Source: an uncultured Aquimarina sp.
Lineage (GTDB): Bacteria; Bacteroidota; Bacteroidia; Flavobacteriales; Flavobacteriaceae
Reading direction: 5' to 3'
Length of the DNA: 49,095 bases
NCBI GenBank assembly: GCA_947498595.1
Contig: CANMKX010000029.1
Location: 1-49,095 of the forward strand
This document shows positions 44,978-49,095 of the stretch, one piece after another. Position numbers and translations under genes: made by a program. The number at the start of each line of letters is the position of its first letter. Position 1 is the stretch's first letter. The notes under the pieces were generated by a model. The model saw nothing but the letters and a program-made list of their open reading frames with translations. It was not told where the DNA came from and ran no database searches.

Positions 44978-45847
44978 TTGAAAAAGAGAAACTATCTCAT
45001 TTATCTATTACTAATTACAAGTTGTTTTTCGGTAATAGCGCAGGATACTAATGTTCAAGACGAACAATCCTCTAAAACTCGTAACAAAGGAAAAGTTTAT
45101 TTTTATTGGGGATGGAATATCTCTCAATACTCTAACTCTGACATCCAATTTACTGGTGATAATTATGATTTCACAGTTAACAATGCTAGAGCACAAGACA
45201 GACAATCTAACATTTCTTTTAAGAACTATTTACAACCTAATAGAATTACCATTCCTCAAACAAATGCTCGTTTAGGTTATTTTTTTCATGATAACTGGAA
45301 TGTTTCTATCGGTTTAGATCATATGAAATATGTTTTAGAACAATTTCAAAATGCAGAAATATCTGGAGAAATCAATCTTAATGATCAAAATGAGGGTACC
45401 CAAATATATAATGGTACATATAATAACACTCAACAAGTATTAAATGAAGATTTTCTTACATTTGAACATACTGACGGGCTTAATTATATAAATCTGGGAA
45501 TTGCTCGTGTTGACAATTTAGGGGAGTATTTTAATTGGGATCCTAAAAAGATACAGATCAATCTTACCGAAGGATTTGAAGCTGGAGTTTTAATTCCTAA
45601 AACTAATGCTAAAGTTCTTGATAAAGATCGTTATGACGAATTTCATCTTGCTGGATACGGTCTTTCTTTAAAAGGTGGTATTAATATCACTTTCTTAAAT
45701 AATTTCTTTGTTCAATTAGAAATTAAAGGAGGATTTATTGATATGCAGGACATTCGTACTACTGCTAGTAAAAGTGATCGTGCGAAGCAAAATTTCTTTT
45801 TTGCTCAAGAAAATATCACTTTTGGATACATATTTAAATTATTCTAA
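44978..45847 (+). CDS. Outer membrane beta-barrel protein
   Basis: 289 residues. A signal peptide (MKKRNYLIYLLLITSCFSVI, cleavage near IAQ) is followed by GKVYFYWGWNISQYSNSDIQ and alternating aromatic strands ending ENITFGYIFKLF. The alternation and terminal phenylalanine suggest an outer membrane barrel of about 8-12 strands. I cannot name a family. It starts at TTG (44978), since there is no earlier ATG and the signal peptide begins exactly there. A terminator follows at 45866. Confidence 0.72.
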   Translation: MKKRNYLIYLLLITSCFSVIAQDTNVQDEQSSKTRNKGKVYFYWGWNISQYSNSDIQFTGDNYDFTVNNARAQDRQSNISFKNYLQPNRITIPQTNARLGYFFHDNWNVSIGLDHMKYVLEQFQNAEISGEINLNDQNEGTQIYNGTYNNTQQVLNEDFLTFEHTDGLNYINLGIARVDNLGEYFNWDPKKIQINLTEGFEAGVLIPKTNAKVLDKDRYDEFHLAGYGLSLKGGINITFLNNFFVQLEIKGGFIDMQDIRTTASKSDRAKQNFFFAQENITFGYIFKLF

Positions 45848-45865
45848 AAAAACACTCATTCAAAT

Positions 45866-45905
45866 AAAAAGAGTTCTTGAGAATCTTCAAGAACTCTTTT
45901 TGTTT
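45866..45905 (+). terminator. Strong terminator
   Basis: AAAAAGAGTTCTTGA (45866-45880) pairs perfectly with TCAAGAACTCTTTTT (45887-45901), with a six-base loop and trailing T-rich bases. It lies 18 bases after the barrel protein gene. Confidence 0.88.
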
Positions 45906-46027
45906 ATCTCTTTTTTTCATTTTAATATAATTCCCTCATAATAATAAGAATAGTTATCCTTATATCCATGGCTATCTAAAACTAATTCTTAATTTTACAT
46001 ATAATATCTACTATAAATCCTTTTCTA

Positions 46028-47080
46028 ATGGTAAAATCTCTACTTCTAATTATTTCTGTTTGTTTTTCACTTTCTATGCACTCACAAACAGCTTCTGAAG
46101 AAAATAGACTTATTGATGAAGGTATTGCTTTGAGTAATCAAGGAAAGTATAAAGCATCAATCAATAAATACAATCAAGTTTTAAAATTGAATAAAAATAA
46201 TGTGTACGCTCATGCTGAAAAAGCATATTCATTATTATTAAGTCATCAAGAAAAAAAAGCCATTGATCTTTGTAAAAAAACAATTAAAAAATATCCAGAT
46301 TCTAAAGCTTTAAAAATTGTATATACTACTTATGGTAATGCTCTAGATCAAACAAAAAAATCTAAAAAAGCTATTTCAGTTTACAATCAAGGAATCCGAA
46401 AATTTCCTAATTCGCATATGCTCCATTTTAATAAAGGCATAACCTTGGTAAGTTTAAAAGAAAATGATCAAGCTTTAAATAGTTTTCAAAAAGCTTTATT
46501 AGCTAATCCTAATCATCCTGGGTCTCATAATGCGATTGGTAGGTTATCATTTCAAAAAAAAGAAAATATTCTTGCTATTCTTGCTTTAAGTCGTTGTTTA
46601 ATTCTAGAGTCTAGAGGAAAAAGAGCTATTCAAAATTTAGAACTTATACAGAGAATCACAAATGGTAGCATAAAAAAAGGGCAAGGGAAAGATGTTAATC
46701 TTAATTTATCTTTAGACGACTTAACTCCTGCGAATAGCAATAAAAAAAATAATTTTAAAGACACTAATTTAATCTTAATGTTAGCTTCATCTCTTGATTA
46801 TGATGACACGCATAAAAACGAATCTAATATCGAAAAATTCAAACGAAAAATGATTGTTGTTTATAATTCTCTTAGTGAGCTACAACATAAAAATACAGGT
46901 TTTTATTGGGATACTTATGCTACTTATTTTATTTCCCTATACAAAAACAATCACATTGATGCTTTTTCTCATCATATATTTAGTAATACAAACGATACTA
47001 CCATTAAATCTTGGATTTCAAAAAACTCTGATAAAATAGAGGCTTTCAAAAAATGGTCGTCTGATTATAAATGGAAATAG
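46028..47080 (+). CDS. Exported TPR protein
   Basis: 350 residues. A signal peptide (to about MHSQ, residue 19) is followed by five TPR units at about 25-190 (GIALSNQGKYKASINKYNQV, GNALDQTKKSKKAISVYNQG, GITLVSLKENDQALNSFQKA). Then comes a less regular C-terminal domain of about 150 residues that I do not recognise. It is a likely periplasmic scaffold. It stands alone with terminators on both sides, before the small winged-helix cluster. Confidence 0.75.
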   Translation: MVKSLLLIISVCFSLSMHSQTASEENRLIDEGIALSNQGKYKASINKYNQVLKLNKNNVYAHAEKAYSLLLSHQEKKAIDLCKKTIKKYPDSKALKIVYTTYGNALDQTKKSKKAISVYNQGIRKFPNSHMLHFNKGITLVSLKENDQALNSFQKALLANPNHPGSHNAIGRLSFQKKENILAILALSRCLILESRGKRAIQNLELIQRITNGSIKKGQGKDVNLNLSLDDLTPANSNKKNNFKDTNLILMLASSLDYDDTHKNESNIEKFKRKMIVVYNSLSELQHKNTGFYWDTYATYFISLYKNNHIDAFSHHIFSNTNDTTIKSWISKNSDKIEAFKKWSSDYKWK

Positions 47081-47115
47081 AATTATTTTTTAATAAGCAT
47101 CCATATATCTTTTTT

Positions 47116-47145
47116 AAAATCCTATGACACTCATAGGATTTTTTT
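47116..47145 (+). terminator. Terminator of the TPR protein gene
   Basis: AAAATCCTATGA (47116-47127) pairs perfectly with TCATAGGATTTT (47131-47142) around three bases, and a T-run continues to 47145. Confidence 0.88.
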
Positions 47146-47185
47146 AATCTCCAATAAAAATTTGTTTTATTCATTGTTTTCATTT

Positions 47186-47204
47186 TACTTTGTAATTCAA
47201 AGTA
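47186..47204. promoter_or_regulatory. 19-bp palindrome, candidate operator (copy 1)
   Basis: TACTTTG (47186-47192), five bases, then CAAAGTA (47198-47204): perfect arms. A second short palindrome, AAAGTACTTT (47199-47208), overlaps its right end. It ends eight bases before the ATG at 47213. The same arms occur at 48176-48194. The position suggests the site of the winged-helix protein encoded at 47850. Confidence 0.75.
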
Positions 47205-47212
47205 CTTTTATA

Positions 47213-47818
47213 ATGAATACTGAAAATTACCTAAAAGATATTTCCGAAATCAAATCATTGATGCATAAATCAACACGATTTTTCTCTTTAAGCGGCTTAG
47301 CTGGAATTTTAGCTGGTGTGTACGCTATTATAGGCGCATTAATTGCTTATTTTATGATAGACTATAGTGATCGTAAATATGTAATTTTACATGGTGAACT
47401 TTTTTATTATATCGTTCTTGATTTATTTCTAATAGCGCTATTAAGTAGCATTACTGCTATTGTATTGAGCTACAGAAAAGCTCAAAAAAACAATGAAAGT
47501 TTATGGGATGCAACTTCAAAACGATTATTACTAAATTTTTTAGTTCCCCTCATTACTGGTGGAATTTATATTATCATTAAAATTTTCAGCAATCATTATG
47601 GCCATACAGGAGCTTTAATGTTAATTTTCTACGGCTTAGCATTAATCAATGCTTCAAAATATACATTAGGTAACGTACAATATTTAGGATATGCAGAAGT
47701 AGTTTTAGGTTTATTATGCTCAATATTTCCTGGTTATGTATTTTTCTTTTGGATCGCTGGTTTTGGAGTAATGCATATTATTTACGGAAGTATGATTTAT
47801 TTCAAACATGATCGTTAA
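47213..47818 (+). CDS. Six-TM membrane protein
   Basis: 201 residues from the ATG at 47213; the in-frame TTG 51 bases upstream would place the palindromic operator inside the gene, so it is rejected. About six membrane helices, beginning SLSGLAGILAGVYAIIGALI. No family name that I can give with confidence; it is the kind of protein often found before a small winged-helix regulator in Bacteroidota. The palindrome TACTTTG-N5-CAAAGTA immediately precedes it. Confidence 0.72.
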   Translation: MNTENYLKDISEIKSLMHKSTRFFSLSGLAGILAGVYAIIGALIAYFMIDYSDRKYVILHGELFYYIVLDLFLIALLSSITAIVLSYRKAQKNNESLWDATSKRLLLNFLVPLITGGIYIIIKIFSNHYGHTGALMLIFYGLALINASKYTLGNVQYLGYAEVVLGLLCSIFPGYVFFFWIAGFGVMHIIYGSMIYFKHDR

Positions 47819-47849
47819 TTTTGTCATTTAATTATAGAATCCTAATTAT

Positions 47850-48143
47850 ATGAAAAACATCATTATCAATATTAACAAAGTGTTTGATCACCGCATACGT
47901 TTGGGGATTATGTCTATATTGGTCGTGAATGAGTATGCTGATTTTAAAACATTAAAAGAATTACTAGGTGTTACAGATGGCAATCTTGCTAGTCATACAA
48001 AAGCACTAGAAAAAGCTACTTATATTAAAGTTGAAAAATCATTTATTGGTCGAAAACCAAATACAAAATATAGTGCTACAAAAATTGGTCGTATCGATTT
48101 CAAAAAACATGTAGAAGCTATCGAAAAATTACTAAAACAATGA
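47850..48143 (+). CDS. Winged-helix transcriptional regulator
   Basis: 97 residues with a single winged-helix DNA-binding domain (HTH_34 type): DHRIRLGIMSILVVNEYADF, KTLKELLGVTDGNLASHTKA and a wing GRKPNTKYSATKIG. There is no ligand or sensor domain, so it may respond through a partner such as the adjacent membrane protein. It lies 31 bases after the six-TM gene, without its own palindrome. It is flanked on both sides by the 19-bp palindromes, which it probably binds. Confidence 0.85.
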   Translation: MKNIIININKVFDHRIRLGIMSILVVNEYADFKTLKELLGVTDGNLASHTKALEKATYIKVEKSFIGRKPNTKYSATKIGRIDFKKHVEAIEKLLKQ

Positions 48144-48175
48144 AAGTCTTATAAATAAGATTTTTTTTAATCATA

Positions 48176-48194
48176 TACTTTGAATTTCAAAGTA
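48176..48194. promoter_or_regulatory. 19-bp palindrome, candidate operator (copy 2)
   Basis: TACTTTG (48176-48182), five bases, CAAAGTA (48188-48194). The arms are identical to copy 1; only the five-base centre differs, and AAAGTACTTT again overlaps the right arm. It ends 18 bases before the ATG of the COQ4-like gene. This marks a second transcription unit under the same control. Confidence 0.75.
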
Positions 48195-48212
48195 CTTTAT
48201 AAAGCGAAAAAA

Positions 48213-48665
48213 ATGAGAAATTCACTTATCATCTTTCTATATAAAAGAAGTAAAAAAATTTATCAAAATTGGTATAAATCAAATTCTCCTTGGAAAGTAA
48301 CTATTTCTCAATTACTAGAAATGGATTCTAAATCTATTGGTTACAATTTAGGTGTTTTTTTAAAAAAGAACGATTTCAAACTTGAAGCTAAGCTTGAAAA
48401 TCATGACGTTTTTCATATAATCACAGGCATAAATACGTCTGTTATTGGTGAAATTTCGTTGCAATTCTTTCTTTTAGGCAACGGGAAACGCAGTCCTTAC
48501 TTAATCATGGTGATTCTAATTGGCTTGATCTTATATATAGACAAAGCAATAACCTTTAAGTCATTTTACACTAAAGGGAAGCGAGCTACTCCTTTTTACC
48601 AACTAGATTTTGAAAAACTTCTAGATCACTCTTTGGACAATTTCAAATTAAACTATATAATATGA
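48213..48665 (+). CDS. COQ4-like protein
   Basis: 150 residues from the ATG at 48213; the TTG start upstream would include the palindrome, so it is rejected. The motif HDVFHIITGINTSVIGE gives H64, D65, H68 and E80, which is exactly HDxxH-X11-E, the metal site of COQ4. A membrane-interacting hydrophobic stretch follows (LIMVILIGLILYID). COQ4 acts in ubiquinone synthesis. Flavobacteriia use menaquinone, so a different lipid or quinone role is likely. The stop overlaps the next start by four bases. Confidence 0.8.
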   Translation: MRNSLIIFLYKRSKKIYQNWYKSNSPWKVTISQLLEMDSKSIGYNLGVFLKKNDFKLEAKLENHDVFHIITGINTSVIGEISLQFFLLGNGKRSPYLIMVILIGLILYIDKAITFKSFYTKGKRATPFYQLDFEKLLDHSLDNFKLNYII

Positions 48666-48961
48666 TTTCTTATTTATTTCAATCTACGATTAATAGAAAT
48701 GCTTTTTTAAGTGCATTTATATCATTTATTATCGGTTCCATACTCTTTTTAATTTATTTATTATTTAAGCCTATACCTATTATATACACTGGTTTTATAT
48801 ATGTCATTATAGCTACGATTGTAAATTTTATTTATCTAATACGCTTATTAGCCAATCTAATTATAGAAATCAATAAAATCGAAACCTTATACACTATTGC
48901 TATGTCTTTACTCAACATCCCTATAGCAATATTATATTTTAATCTTTTGTTTATTCTTTAA
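48662..48961 (+). CDS. Small membrane protein, function unknown
   Basis: 99 residues with three predicted membrane helices (about 12-35, 40-62 and 76-98). No recognised family. It overlaps the COQ4-like gene by four bases (ATGA) and is probably translated with it. The window ends 134 bases later with no further gene. A degenerate relative of the 19-bp palindrome may lie at 49074-49092. Confidence 0.6.
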   Translation: MISYLFQSTINRNAFLSAFISFIIGSILFLIYLLFKPIPIIYTGFIYVIIATIVNFIYLIRLLANLIIEINKIETLYTIAMSLLNIPIAILYFNLLFIL

Positions 48962-49095
48962 TTACTTATTATGAAATTATCAATCAATCTAGCATTTCAT
49001 AAAACCATGTGTTACACTATAACCTGAATTCGATGTAAGAAATCTGATTTTATAGTATAGAAAAAGCAGAATATTAAGTAAATTAAAGTACTGAA

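Noticed and set aside
47162..47212. Longer N-terminus of the six-TM protein
   Set aside because: It begins at TTG and would translate the palindromic operator; the ATG at 47213 is better.
48180..48212. Longer N-terminus of the COQ4-like protein
   Set aside because: TTG start inside the operator palindrome; the ATG at 48213 keeps the family length.
1..49095. CRISPR arrays, insertion sequences, toxin-antitoxin or restriction systems
   Set aside because: No spaced repeat arrays, transposases or recognised defence genes were seen on either strand.
48962..49095. Short frame ATG at about 48971 with 18 codons
   Set aside because: Too short and without any supporting signal; only a weak ATGAAAT/ATTTCAT inverted repeat is there.

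Overview
The window looks like chromosomal DNA of a marine-type member of the Flavobacteriia (Bacteroidota). It is AT-rich, and several intergenic regions carry the Bacteroidota promoter pattern TTTG-N19/21-TAnnTTTG. Only rpsU has a strong Shine-Dalgarno sequence. The gene content is also typical: the rpsU-xerC-hpf-tRNA-Thr order, the DUF2851/PspC-like pair, lipoproteins with a short lipobox, a NamZ-like (DUF1343) exo-muramidase, and a TonB-receptor-like barrel paired with a giant TPR protein. I cannot name a genus with confidence. I see no insertion sequences, prophage, CRISPR array or plasmid functions.

Layout. 1-2000: two 112-bp near-identical direct repeats (period 115 bp), each carrying a leftward promoter, then tRNA-Thr(TGT), hpf, xerC and rpsU, all on the minus strand. 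2047-10232: a minus-strand run with a lipoprotein GH13 amylase, an acyl-CoA dehydrogenase, a ComEA-like helix-hairpin-helix protein, a Na+:alanine/glycine symporter, and a DUF2851 / PspC-like / K+-channel operon. 10434-16725: a membrane peroxiredoxin-like protein, an AraC-type regulator, a PLP enzyme with a CBS pair (cystathionine beta-synthase/cysteine synthase type), a LolC/E-like permease and a divergent NamZ-like lipoprotein. 16755-21307: two tandem paralogous TPR-histidine kinases followed by one LuxR-type response regulator. 21330-26653: small envelope proteins, including a homologue of the leptospiral surface protein LipL32, then a YkgJ-type cysteine-cluster protein, a methyltransferase and a lipoprotein amidohydrolase. 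26776-32488: beta-barrel and giant TPR protein, with divergent ftsE.

32490-41594 is a surface-polysaccharide region. It has four glycosyltransferases, a Wzx flippase, a FdtA-type sugar-nucleotide 3,4-ketoisomerase, a DegT-family aminotransferase, a hexapeptide acyltransferase and a FemAB-like transferase. Together the isomerase, aminotransferase and acyltransferase suggest a dTDP-3-(acyl)amino-3,6-dideoxyhexose. csaA sits beside the aminotransferase. 41635-45847 holds a small membrane protein, typA, kdsA (Kdo synthesis, fitting an LPS-bearing cell) and an outer-membrane barrel protein. 46028-48961 ends with a TPR protein and a compact four-gene cluster: six-TM protein, winged-helix regulator, COQ4-like protein and small membrane protein.

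The most interesting signals are four. (1) A perfect 19-bp palindrome, TACTTTG-N5-CAAAGTA, lies just before two genes that flank the small winged-helix regulator; it looks like a self-contained regulon that includes a COQ4-like protein with an intact HDxxH-X11-E motif. (2) A LipL32-family protein occurs in a bacteroidete. (3) A duplicated promoter module lies beyond tRNA-Thr. (4) The rpsU terminator ends one base pair from the xerC start codon.
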